Shown here in pieces: positions 9,529-18,643 of a DNA stretch of 64,000 nt. The first letter of the stretch is position 1. Each line of letters starts with the position of its first letter. The notes beneath the pieces are model-generated. The model searched no databases, had not been told where the DNA came from, and saw nothing but the letters and a program-made list of their open reading frames with translations. Made by a program: the position numbers and the translations under genes. Location of the stretch: contig NZ_QEKI01000006.1 in the NCBI RefSeq assembly GCF_003096355.1, positions 248,001 to 312,000 on the forward strand, in the 5' to 3' direction. This DNA is from Pontibacter virosus (GTDB lineage Bacteria > Bacteroidota > Bacteroidia > Cytophagales > Hymenobacteraceae).

Positions 9529-12500
9529 TTACGACTCGATGTAGCAACTTATTTTAGTTAAGTAGATTAGTAGTTCTTTTGGTTGATTTAAAAGAATGCT
9601 ATTTTTTTCAAGGTCTTGTCGTTGGTCATCAGTGAGGTCAAATATCACAATCTGTTCTACACCCTCAAGCTCTGTTTTTACTAACACTATAGAACCTAGC
9701 TTGATTGCCACATTTGAGACTCCTTTGACACTTTCCAAAAGTTGAGCTGCTGCACCTACTTTCAATCCATCAATTTCAGCTTGTACCTTTTCAATATGCA
9801 CTAATTCAAGGCTTCTTTTACCTTTATGATAGACTTCTTTAACCTCTTCTTTGCTGAAGAAATCCCGAACTGCAACTATACCTTTCTTGATCCATGAACC
9901 CTTTTCTAGAGTTCCTTTATCAGTAATCTTGAAACCTAAAGCTTGAGCAAATTCTGAGTAAGCTTCGAAAATATGTTCTGCCAATTTAATATCTTCGGTG
10001 TCAACAAAAATATATCCATCAGCTTGTTCGGTAAGTAACTTTTTGTTTTGACGTAACCTGATTGACCTTTCGAAGTCATCACAAAGTTGGGTAAGTATAT
10101 CTTTTGTTTCTCTTATGAAGAAATCACCGAGATTCTTATTCCGTATTGTAAACTTCCTATACAGTCTAGTAAAATCAGAATAAATTTCTTCCTGAGAAAA
10201 AGCGGAGCCATCATCATTAATTTTGGCAATTAACCGTAACCCTGCCTCGTCCTGTTTTATAAACTCAAAAAGAGCGGTTATTTTAATCTCGAAGTCAGCA
10301 ATTAGCTCGGCAATGGCTTCCTCTTCTTGATTACGTTTCTCGATGACTTTAAGAATACTGTATTTGTACTTATTCGGCTGATCTGGGTTCGTCGGTTTTG
10401 AATTTCTGGGGTTGTTGAGTTTATCCTTAAATTCTACCGGAGCAACAATACCAATACGATTATCAAAGTAAATTTCTACATCATCAACTATCTCAAACTG
10501 CTTATTTAACTGGTTGTAAAGTACGTTGTATTTACGCCAGAAGTCCAGCATGACCTTCTCACTATATTTAGGCTCTACGTCAATGACAAACTCAATTAGG
10601 TTGAGGATTTTGAAATAACCTAACAATTTTTCTTTGAGCTTCTTGGCCTCATCTTTTTGATTCCGTATATAATCATCAAATGCCTCTTCAAGAGCTAAAA
10701 TTATTGAAAAGTCAGGATTAGATGTGTGATATTCTTTGAATCTTTGAAAATGGGTTTTGAATATAGTATGTGTATTTAAATCCTTGTACAGGTTTCGCAA
10801 CTTCTCTTCATCTCCCAACGGATCAAAATCAGAAACTACTACGTTACTAAAATGCTCAAAAGCTGTTTTGATATTCTTTACATTAACATTCTTGTAGGAA
10901 AAATCAATAATCTTACAGTCATTCTTATTCTTAGTAGTTCTGTTTACCCTTGAAATAGTTTGAATAGCATTGATCCCCCTAATTTCTTTATCTAAAAAAA
11001 GGGTGTGCAATTTTGGTTCATCAAAGCCTGTCTGAAGCTTATCAACTACGATAATGAGCCCATTCTTTTTGATAGCGAAATTCTGAAGTACTTTTTCTTC
11101 ACTCAATCCACCATTTAAACCACTTGCACTTCTATGCTCTTGATTGTCTGAATAAACAATATAGATAGGGGCATCTTCAAAGCGTTCGTACTTCTTTTCT
11201 TTTACTATCTCCGCAAAGTATTTGTCGATAAAGCCCTTATACTTGATTGCTGCCGGAATAGAAGAAACTGCCAACATTGCTTTGGCTGTACCTCTGATAT
11301 TGTGATAAACGGAGCTAACCAATCGTTCTACAATGAACTTGGATATGGCTTCTATTCGCTGAGAATTGAGGTAAATTTTCTTTTTGCGTATGGAGTATTT
11401 TTTACCATAGTCATCAATTCCTGTATCAGTATCATCGGGTATCTCCTCAAAGCCATAACCTAAATCATCTTCAAAGCCCTCTAATTCATTGTCAGGTATC
11501 TCGAAATACATTTTAGCCGAAACAGGTACAATGCCTTTGATAGGGTTCAATATGTAGCCATCTTCTATAGCTTCCCGCATGGTGTAGCTGTCAAATGGAA
11601 TCCAAATTTTCTCTGATTCCGCATATTTGTTAAACTCTCCAAAACGCGCCAATGTATGATCACTAGGTGTTGCAGTAAATCCTATGATTAGATTCTTTTT
11701 GCTTTGCTGTCTCTGGTATTCCTTGTTATGGTCGAAGCTGCTCTGCAACTCGTCAAATATGCTTATCATTTCCTCATGCTGAGCGCCACTGTTGCTTCGG
11801 TGGATCTCATCAATTAGGAACGCAATTCTCATTTTAGAAAGCTTCTTCACTACAGAAGCATCCAGAATATTATTTACTGAGGTGAATTTTTGGAGGTTAA
11901 CAACCACTATCCTTTTATTACTGCTAAGGGCAGTGATGAAACTTTTCTTATCAGTGGCTTCTATGAACATTCCCTTCTGTATGTTCATGTTATGCAACTT
12001 AGAATCCAACTGATCCCGAAGCTGCAACCTGTCAACAACCAACATTACTTTGTCATAGACATACTCACCATCTTTGCGAAGATCTTTAAGTTGCAGTGCT
12101 GTCCAGCCAATAATATTACTTTTCCCAAAACCTGCTGCATACTGCATAAGGAGGGAATAAACGGTTTTGTTGTTTTGGTATTTCTGCCTTTTGGCAACCA
12201 GATCTTTTATTTGTTCTTCACCTAATCCTTTGGCTCTTAACTCTGATTCAAGTTTTTTTATGAAGTAGTCCGGTTCATCTTCATGCTCAAGAAATTCGCT
12301 GATTTTGGTGAGAATCTTATCTGTACCAAATTTCTGTTTGGGTCTCGGACTAATCAGCCTACCATCATTGTGTTTGTATTCTTTTGTTTTACTGTCTTGC
12401 TTTTTAATCAGTTCCCGTTCTATGAAGTTGTAATATAGAATTTCTTTCTCTATCATCTTCTTATCATAAAGGGATTTGAAGACCTCCTCAAAACGCTCGG

Positions 12501-13320
12501 TTTTAGAACCTTCTTTGTTTTTAAGTGGATATGTTTTGAAGTCCTTTAATACTTTCTTTTCATACTGTTCAAAATCATAGCTGCCATTCAGTACGGTGGT
12601 TTTGATATCATCAAAGTGATTGGAAATATTGCGGATGACAAAAGTTTCTGCAATATCCGTAGAGGTGATATGAATAGCCTTTTCAAAGATTTTTAAAAAG
12701 TCTTTTCGAATGGTATGAGATAGGTCGTTTTTGTCAGCAATTGTTAAGTATTCCTGAGCGGCATTGAGGTAATCTTTCACTACCTTCATCCGTCCGTTCT
12801 TCGTGGATGTTTGGTCATTCCAATTGCTTTTGAGTTCGCTATATCCTAAAAAGATACCATTAAGAAAAAATGACAAATCAGGACGGAAAGAAAAATACTG
12901 CTTACCATCATATTTGAAAGAATATGGGAGTTCCTGAACTACCGAAAAGATGTTTTGGTCAAATAGCTTGTCTTCCTCAAACTCACTACCACTTGGGTAG
13001 AACAGGTGAAGTTTAATTCCTTCAAATGTAACTGACTTGTTTGTATTAAAGAAAATGGCCATGTTCATAGAAGATTTTATCTTCTCGTCTAGGAACAAGG
13101 TAAAAGCATTCAGAAGATGTTTTTCGCTGGGGAACTTTTTGAGCAATTTTTTGTAATTGCTTTTGTTCAATTCGGTTTCAGAAATAAAGTATTTTAAGTC
13201 CTCTGTAATGAAGAATTGAGGCGAAACGGTGTTCGCCTTGGCCTCCTTGTAGCGGAGGCCGTCAGGCCGCTCGCAAAGGAAGTTGATGAGGTATTTGTCC
13301 TGTAAGTCTAATTCTTTCAT
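9529..13320 (-). CDS. hsdR: Type I restriction enzyme, R subunit
   Basis: A 1263-aa HsdR. The N-terminal domain is nuclease-like and carries the acidic/Lys residues of the HsdR_N fold (for example a GYSELKSNW stretch near residue 165). An SF2 motor follows, with motif I AAGFGKS near residue 393, DEAD-type motif II LIDEIHRS near 500, TATPSDH near 550 and the late motif QTISRVNRTTK. The protein cuts unmodified DNA after ATP-driven translocation. It begins 1 bp after hsdS and is the last hsd gene. No frameshift is seen and length is typical or slightly long. Confidence 0.95.
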   Translation of the reverse strand: MKELDLQDKYLINFLCERPDGLRYKEAKANTVSPQFFITEDLKYFISETELNKSNYKKLLKKFPSEKHLLNAFTLFLDEKIKSSMNMAIFFNTNKSVTFEGIKLHLFYPSGSEFEEDKLFDQNIFSVVQELPYSFKYDGKQYFSFRPDLSFFLNGIFLGYSELKSNWNDQTSTKNGRMKVVKDYLNAAQEYLTIADKNDLSHTIRKDFLKIFEKAIHITSTDIAETFVIRNISNHFDDIKTTVLNGSYDFEQYEKKVLKDFKTYPLKNKEGSKTERFEEVFKSLYDKKMIEKEILYYNFIERELIKKQDSKTKEYKHNDGRLISPRPKQKFGTDKILTKISEFLEHEDEPDYFIKKLESELRAKGLGEEQIKDLVAKRQKYQNNKTVYSLLMQYAAGFGKSNIIGWTALQLKDLRKDGEYVYDKVMLVVDRLQLRDQLDSKLHNMNIQKGMFIEATDKKSFITALSSNKRIVVVNLQKFTSVNNILDASVVKKLSKMRIAFLIDEIHRSNSGAQHEEMISIFDELQSSFDHNKEYQRQQSKKNLIIGFTATPSDHTLARFGEFNKYAESEKIWIPFDSYTMREAIEDGYILNPIKGIVPVSAKMYFEIPDNELEGFEDDLGYGFEEIPDDTDTGIDDYGKKYSIRKKKIYLNSQRIEAISKFIVERLVSSVYHNIRGTAKAMLAVSSIPAAIKYKGFIDKYFAEIVKEKKYERFEDAPIYIVYSDNQEHRSASGLNGGLSEEKVLQNFAIKKNGLIIVVDKLQTGFDEPKLHTLFLDKEIRGINAIQTISRVNRTTKNKNDCKIIDFSYKNVNVKNIKTAFEHFSNVVVSDFDPLGDEEKLRNLYKDLNTHTIFKTHFQRFKEYHTSNPDFSIILALEEAFDDYIRNQKDEAKKLKEKLLGYFKILNLIEFVIDVEPKYSEKVMLDFWRKYNVLYNQLNKQFEIVDDVEIYFDNRIGIVAPVEFKDKLNNPRNSKPTNPDQPNKYKYSILKVIEKRNQEEEAIAELIADFEIKITALFEFIKQDEAGLRLIAKINDDGSAFSQEEIYSDFTRLYRKFTIRNKNLGDFFIRETKDILTQLCDDFERSIRLRQNKKLLTEQADGYIFVDTEDIKLAEHIFEAYSEFAQALGFKITDKGTLEKGSWIKKGIVAVRDFFSKEEVKEVYHKGKRSLELVHIEKVQAEIDGLKVGAAAQLLESVKGVSNVAIKLGSIVLVKTELEGVEQIVIFDLTDDQRQDLEKNSILLNQPKELLIYLTKISCYIES

Positions 13321-13321
13321 C

Positions 13322-14605
13322 TTAATCCTGAGTTACCTTTATTTTACCCGTTACCACATCATTAATAAGCGTTTCGCGAAGCTCTTTGAAGGTGGTTATC
13401 TGGGTTTGAATATTTGCAATGATTTTTTCAATCAACCCCACTTTTTTTTCTAAAAATTTAGCGATATTGATTTGCTCCTCTAATGGTGGGATTGGGCATG
13501 GAAAATTATTTAGAACTGTAGGGTTCAAATGCGGAATACCCATACCTGTAGGAATTTGCTTCAATGTATAATCCAGTGTGTCTTTCAGAAAGTAAAAGAA
13601 CCTTGAACTAACCCTTTTTTGAAATTTGATTTTAGCTATTGTACTTGAAATATACCCTTCTTTTGCTTTCAATATTTCTCCTACTGCAGCACCATCCCAA
13701 ACTATAATCAGATCATTTTTTGTTGCCCTTAAAGATTTATCAGAACTGAAAGCAAAAGTGTCAAACTTCACATTTTCATTTCTTAGATATTCTAGACTTA
13801 GTAATGGTAAGGAATTTTCAAAATAAAAGTCTGAGGTGTTGAGATTTTTGCCCTTAATAGTTTTAGCAAAGCTTTTAAATCTCCTCACCTCCCAATGATC
13901 TGGTATCTGACCAATCCAATGTATTCTACTATCCTTCAGTTTTACATTTTTATTTAACCCTTTGGTAACCGTTTCATTAATAAGACTTTTACGCAACTCC
14001 CGATAATAGCCTATTTTCTTTTCCAAGAGACCTAATTTCTTATCAATTGCTTTAGTTTTGGTGTTGAGATAGTTTGCAATTGCAATTTGTTCTGGGAGAG
14101 GTGGATTAATGAAAAATAAATTGCGAACGGCATCCTGATTAATATTGGGGTCTTTTCTAGTTCCGTCAGCAAATAATTTCCAATCATTTCTAAAATACTT
14201 AAGAAAATACAAAATATAAGTAGGATTGAAATACCTAGTTGGAAGTATTGCACAAACAGACTGATTAATGGTCGACTCCTTTTTTAGTATCGAATTCTTT
14301 CCAATAGTCCCAAAGCCACCATACATAGCAACTAATATTGTATCAATTGGAAGAAATTTTAATCTACATTCTTTCAATGCCAAATCGGTAACCTTATATT
14401 CTACTTCATATAATTCACCATCGTTAAGGTCCGTTGTTCGAATCCAATTGTGTTCCCCACCTTCATAATAAAATCGATTGCTACTTGTTGGAGTCGTGCC
14501 AGATCGAGTTATAGAAACATCTTTTATTCGATCTATTGACCAATGATCTGGAATTGTAGGCAACCAAAATATTTTTGAATCTTTATATTTATTATAAGAC
14601 CTCAT
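13322..14605 (-). CDS. hsdS: Type I restriction-modification specificity subunit
   Basis: A 427-aa HsdS with two target-recognition domains, each beginning with a WLP/IPDHW-type motif (near residues 13-22 and 231-238) and each followed by a helical connector containing PLPEQIAIANYL or PPLEEQINIAKFL. The two half-repeats indicate recognition of a bipartite site. It sits 1 bp from hsdM and hsdR on either side, so the M-S-R operon is tightly packed. The recognition sequence cannot be read from the protein. Confidence 0.95.
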   Translation of the reverse strand: MRSYNKYKDSKIFWLPTIPDHWSIDRIKDVSITRSGTTPTSSNRFYYEGGEHNWIRTTDLNDGELYEVEYKVTDLALKECRLKFLPIDTILVAMYGGFGTIGKNSILKKESTINQSVCAILPTRYFNPTYILYFLKYFRNDWKLFADGTRKDPNINQDAVRNLFFINPPLPEQIAIANYLNTKTKAIDKKLGLLEKKIGYYRELRKSLINETVTKGLNKNVKLKDSRIHWIGQIPDHWEVRRFKSFAKTIKGKNLNTSDFYFENSLPLLSLEYLRNENVKFDTFAFSSDKSLRATKNDLIIVWDGAAVGEILKAKEGYISSTIAKIKFQKRVSSRFFYFLKDTLDYTLKQIPTGMGIPHLNPTVLNNFPCPIPPLEEQINIAKFLEKKVGLIEKIIANIQTQITTFKELRETLINDVVTGKIKVTQD

Positions 14606-14606
14606 C

Positions 14607-16676
14607 TTATATGCTTAATTCATTTTCGAGGTTTAATAATTCACTTTCCAAGGCTTCCAAATCGGCTATAACATTAGATACTTTTCTTAGCTTTTCAGGT
14701 GTATAGAATACCTTGTTGAAATTGATTTCAACCCCAATCACATTTTCGATATACTTAAATGGCTTGGTGACAAACTTGGTCATAAAACCATCTATCCATT
14801 GTTGGTTTTCATTATAATCTGGTGAGTAGGGAATAATTTCATAGTCCTTTTGCAGGTCTTTAGCGAGCTCTACCGTAATGGCTATATAAGCCTCCTTTGA
14901 TTTGGTCGCTTTCTTGTAAGTTACTCTGATAACTATTTTTCCACAACCTAAATCGGTTTGTTTTCCATCTACTTCCTCAATGATAGTTTCTTTATCTTCA
15001 TCATACCAGTAGGTTGCTTTTTTGGTCACAACTTTCAGGTCTTGCTCTTTGTAGTCTAGGGCTGTAAAGGTGGGTTGTACATCCTGATTAAACCTCGCTT
15101 CTAAATTTGAGTATTTTTCTTTGTCAAATTCCGTGATTACAAAATCTTCAATGGTGGTTGTGCCTGAGTCATCCTTTACAGTAATCTTTATAGGATCAAG
15201 CTTGATTGATTTTTCTTCAACTGTTTCGCCAGCCCGGTTTACTTTCATTGGCATTTCAAGAAACTTACCGCTAGCGTCCACATTAGTGAGCATGATGCTC
15301 TGACGATTGTAGTAGAAATGCCATTTATCGAACACCTTGCAAAACTTGTTATCCTGGAATTCTATATATGCTTTCACGATGGCAGCTCGATTGCCAGAAT
15401 TCATCTGCTTTCGCTTCTTACCCTTACTTTTCTTGAGAGGTTCGTAAAGCTCACTGGCATTAATAAGGATTACTTTGTCCTTTCGCTCGATTGACTTATT
15501 CTTATTGAAAACCCATATGTAGGTATAAATGCCTGTGTTGAAAAATTCATCCGTTGGCATTTGAATAATGGCTTCTACCCAATCATTATCAAAGAAGTGT
15601 TTGCGGATGGTACTTTCACTGCTTCCTGCATCACCGCTGAAAAGAGTAGAACCATTGTGAACAACTACTGCAAGACCGTCATTGGCTAAGTGATAAAGAA
15701 TATGCTGGGTAAAAAGAAACTGACCGTCAGAAATAGAAGGCAATGCTATAAATCGTTCGGTAGTATCATTTCGAATATCTTTTTGGTAACCTTTCCAATC
15801 TACACCGTAGGGTGGATTGGCCACCACAATGTCAAAGCGTTTTTCGATGAAAGAAATATTGGTGAGTGTGTTTCCGTATTTGATTTCGGAATCAGCCCTG
15901 AAACGACTTTCAATTTTAGCCAAAGCGTAAAGGCTGTCGCTCCAATCTTCACCGAATGTTTTTGTAGGGCGTTTGAATTTTTCTTTGATTTTGTCCTCCA
16001 CACCAAATAATAAGTTGCCACCTCCGCATGTGGGGTCATAGATGGTCAGGAACTTACCATTATCTTCTATCTTGGAGGCAATGAGTTCAGAAATAAGTGA
16101 AATAATATCGTCAGGGGTATACTGTTCCCCTGCTGTCTCTGCCGAAATATCTGCCCACTTACGTTTGATATGTTCTTCTAAAGTAGTGATTTCAGAGTTG
16201 TTGAATGGGGTGAGGTCAATTTCACTCCATGCCTTTACTGTTTCAAATAGAATGCGCTTCTTTTTGAGTTGACCACTTATTCCTGATATGTCTAGGAACT
16301 TCTCTTCCTCAGTGCCTTTGTCAACACCCAATAAATACTTAGTTTCAGGATCAAAGGATTTTAGGTAGGCATGGAAGTCAATATCAAAGGTTTTGTCGTT
16401 CTTGCAGATGTCTTTGAGGCTTTTTCCCTTTCGGATAAGATAGTCATTATAACCCAAACCTTCCAATTGGAACATTTCAACAAAATCCTCAATATTATCT
16501 TTCCCAATTTCTTCTTCAAGCTTTTTGGCCTCCCTTATCAATCTGCTTTCTACCATCAGTAGGGCAAAGTAAGGCATCATGTATTTGGGAAAGTCACTCT
16601 GCTTAATTCCTGCTCCAATTAATAAATCTGCCGTTCTCCAAACTTCTGATTCGTGTACTAAAATATTATTATTCAT
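14607..16676 (-). CDS. hsdM: Type I restriction-modification adenine methylase
   Basis: A 689-aa N6-adenine methyltransferase. The SAM-binding motif I is DPTCGGGN near residue 212 and the catalytic motif IV NPPYG near 285. The N-terminal helical domain is of the HsdM_N type, while the long C-terminal half (400-689) includes a substrate-contacting extension ending in a coiled coil that should dock HsdS. It is first gene of the M-S-R operon; the 117 bp upstream are AT-rich and bounded by a terminator of the xre gene, so it probably has its own promoter there. Confidence 0.95.
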   Translation of the reverse strand: MNNNILVHESEVWRTADLLIGAGIKQSDFPKYMMPYFALLMVESRLIREAKKLEEEIGKDNIEDFVEMFQLEGLGYNDYLIRKGKSLKDICKNDKTFDIDFHAYLKSFDPETKYLLGVDKGTEEEKFLDISGISGQLKKKRILFETVKAWSEIDLTPFNNSEITTLEEHIKRKWADISAETAGEQYTPDDIISLISELIASKIEDNGKFLTIYDPTCGGGNLLFGVEDKIKEKFKRPTKTFGEDWSDSLYALAKIESRFRADSEIKYGNTLTNISFIEKRFDIVVANPPYGVDWKGYQKDIRNDTTERFIALPSISDGQFLFTQHILYHLANDGLAVVVHNGSTLFSGDAGSSESTIRKHFFDNDWVEAIIQMPTDEFFNTGIYTYIWVFNKNKSIERKDKVILINASELYEPLKKSKGKKRKQMNSGNRAAIVKAYIEFQDNKFCKVFDKWHFYYNRQSIMLTNVDASGKFLEMPMKVNRAGETVEEKSIKLDPIKITVKDDSGTTTIEDFVITEFDKEKYSNLEARFNQDVQPTFTALDYKEQDLKVVTKKATYWYDEDKETIIEEVDGKQTDLGCGKIVIRVTYKKATKSKEAYIAITVELAKDLQKDYEIIPYSPDYNENQQWIDGFMTKFVTKPFKYIENVIGVEINFNKVFYTPEKLRKVSNVIADLEALESELLNLENELSI

Positions 16677-16793
16677 TATCTAAAACTCTTACTTCTTTAT
16701 CAAGATTTCTATGACAAATTACAGTAATCAAGAATTGCTTGACCACTATAATAGAACATAAAGATATAATGAATTAAGAAATTGAATACAAAT

Positions 16794-16829
16794 AAAAAAA
16801 CCACTCATAAAGATGTACTTTATAAGTGG
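16794..16829 (-). terminator. Rho-independent terminator of the xre gene
   Basis: Minus strand: CCACTTATAAAG, a 5-nt loop, CTTTATGAGTGG (12 bp with one T-G wobble), followed by T7. It lies about 250 bp downstream of the XRE gene and separates it from hsdM. Confidence 0.8.
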
Positions 16830-17076
16830 CTGATTATTAGTTAAGCAATTCTAAAACTTAAAAACGACTACTATCAATGTACTTGGTTTTTATTCATAGC
16901 TCAATAGGTTCTTGCTTCAATTATAAAGGGCTGTCACTACTTGACCAAACAAAAAAGCAATTGCAGAACCTTAATTTAGGTACCATTTTTAAATATGATC
17001 CTGTTTGAATTCAAACCAAAGACCTATTTTTAATAAGTGAAGTTAATTAGATTAATAGGTTTAAATAGGAAAAGCT

Positions 17077-17502
17077 TTACTCCTTTTCTTTAAGCATTCG
17101 CTCCAACAACTCCACCTTCTCTCGTTCACTCTGTAGCAAGCGTTCATATAGCTTCTTATTCTCATCCATTACCTCCATCAATTTATCAATTGGGTTGAAG
17201 TTAAATGTTGACTTAAAAGCTACTGATGTTGAATTATCATGACTATTAAAAGTAGTTGAAACAATATTGATAGCAGCCTCCTCATCAAAATTCTTGATCG
17301 CCTCCGCCGATACTCCCAACACTTTCGCAATCCGCTCCAACGTTACTTCATCTACCTCCTCTTCCTGCTCGATGCGGGAGATGTTCTGCTGTGTGGTTCC
17401 CAGTTCGCTGGCTAAGGCGGATTGCTTCACTCCCAAAGCGGTCCGCATTCTTCTCACATGGTCGCCCAGGTGAAGTGGTCGTCTTCTGGCTGCTGTTTCC
17501 AT
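17077..17502 (-). CDS. XRE-family helix-turn-helix regulator with coiled-coil tail
   Basis: A 141-aa protein. Residues 13-67 form a Cro/CI-type HTH with the recognisable stretch KQSALASELGTTQQNISRIE, and the last 40 residues are a Glu/Lys-rich coiled coil likely used for dimerisation. It is the first gene in the direction of the hsd operon but is separated from it by a terminator. Three ACTTGTAT-type half-sites lie 45-102 bp upstream of its start and suggest autoregulation. It may also control the restriction genes, as many XRE proteins next to restriction systems do; this is an inference. Confidence 0.85.
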   Translation of the reverse strand: METAARRRPLHLGDHVRRMRTALGVKQSALASELGTTQQNISRIEQEEEVDEVTLERIAKVLGVSAEAIKNFDEEAAINIVSTTFNSHDNSTSVAFKSTFNFNPIDKLMEVMDENKKLYERLLQSEREKVELLERMLKEKE

Positions 17503-17546
17503 AGGAATAATTTACGAAAATTATTTAATAAATCCAATTTTAATTC

Positions 17547-17604
17547 ACTTGTATTTCACACGATGTCAGTTGTTTAATACAAGCGTACCACATTTCATAC
17601 AAGT
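17547..17604. promoter_or_regulatory. Candidate operator half-sites upstream of xre
   Basis: ACTTGTAT (17547-17554), ATACAAGC (17577-17584) and ATACAAGT (17597-17604). The first is the exact inverse of the third, and the second differs at one base. Start-to-start spacing is 30 and 20 bp, close to three and two helical turns, as expected for cooperative repressor binding. Confidence 0.45.
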
Positions 17605-18267
17605 ACTACTTCCTGCATATTCGTGCTAGGGTTTGGCTGTACCCGACGCTAATATACAGTTTTCAGACATAATAAATGCTGAATATTTCATCCTCCTGTA
17701 CTGCCAAATACCAGCACAGCGAGGCCGCTAACAAAAGATAGACTGCAGCTACCCATAACATCAATCCCTCTTCAGGGAGCTAACTAAAGAAAAATGACCA
17801 GAAGTACCTTTTCTATTTCCTGTAAGACCCGCTCCACCTGTAGACGATGGTTACGGACTTCCTCCGTCGTCATCGCGCCTGGTGGGCGCTTCTCCTTCGG
17901 AAAGAAAAGGATCGTTCCTGCCCTGCCTCTGGCGACTTACTTCATCTTGTATACCCGCACCTCTATAATTTTCTCTGCCTATGAAAACGCTCCGATTCCT
18001 TTTCCGGCTCTACATCCGCTACCTGGCCCTTCCGGCCAAAAGCCGCCGCTCCCCCTATCGCCCCCGACACTAACCGGCCTTTGCGCACCGGCCTTATGTC
18101 GTTCCTGGATGCTGCTGATTTCACCCCCCGAGTAATCCAACCCCACTTCCCCCTTCTCGCCCTAACACCAGCTACAGGTTGAAATAGGGGTGAGTAGCAC
18201 TTTGCTTTTTACGAATGCATCAGCTCCTGCCAGGGGCTGACCGAAACACGATTGCCCATCTTAAACC
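17605..18267. other. Intergenic junction between AT-rich island and GC-rich module
   Basis: 663 bp. The first third is AT-rich; the rest is pyrimidine-rich on the + strand. Short frames exist: 17981-18073 (+) could encode 30 aa beginning MKTLRFLFRLYIRYLALP. On the minus strand a 29-codon frame reads MTTEEVRNHRLQVERVLQEI and ends before 17790. Neither is supported by anything but reading frame. I see no terminator or att-like repeat. Confidence 0.35.
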
Positions 18268-18597
18268 ATGACACCTATGGAAAACGCAACCAAGTATCTC
18301 GCTACCCCGGCACCTGCCGACATCTTCCAGGACTTTTGTGCCTCCCACACGGAAGAGGCAGCTCAACTGGAAATTCGGCGCTGGTTCATTCTGGCCTTGA
18401 AAGCCAATTACGACGGCCTCACCTCTGTGCGCACCACCACGCTGATCGCTTTCTATGAACAGCTGCGCGCGGTGCTTTCCGCGATTTATCGGCTAGCGAA
18501 CGAGCCGGGGACATCTCCTTCCCTGGCGCTGGCCCTGGAGGAGATCAGTTTGTCCCTGACACCCCACTGGACGCTGCTTGTGGCGCCCTCCGACTAA
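18268..18597 (+). CDS. Conserved-looking small protein, unknown
   Basis: A 109-aa soluble protein (100 or so residues if the second ATG, at 18277, is used). Predicted mostly helical, with two Leu/Ala-rich helices, no Cys and no signal peptide. GC-rich codon use matches the downstream genes. It precedes the tlpA-like gene by 46 bp on the same strand and may be co-transcribed. I do not recognise a family. Confidence 0.55.
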   Translation: MTPMENATKYLATPAPADIFQDFCASHTEEAAQLEIRRWFILALKANYDGLTSVRTTTLIAFYEQLRAVLSAIYRLANEPGTSPSLALALEEISLSLTPHWTLLVAPSD

Positions 18598-18643
18598 ACA
18601 AACTTCCCCTAACAACCTATTCTTCACTTCTAAATAACGTACC

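Noticed and set aside
17794..18135. 113-aa plus-strand frame rich in Ser, Arg and Pro
   Set aside because: No domain, signal or helix pattern. Composition looks like translation of a pyrimidine-rich spacer, and the alternative small frames on both strands are just as good.
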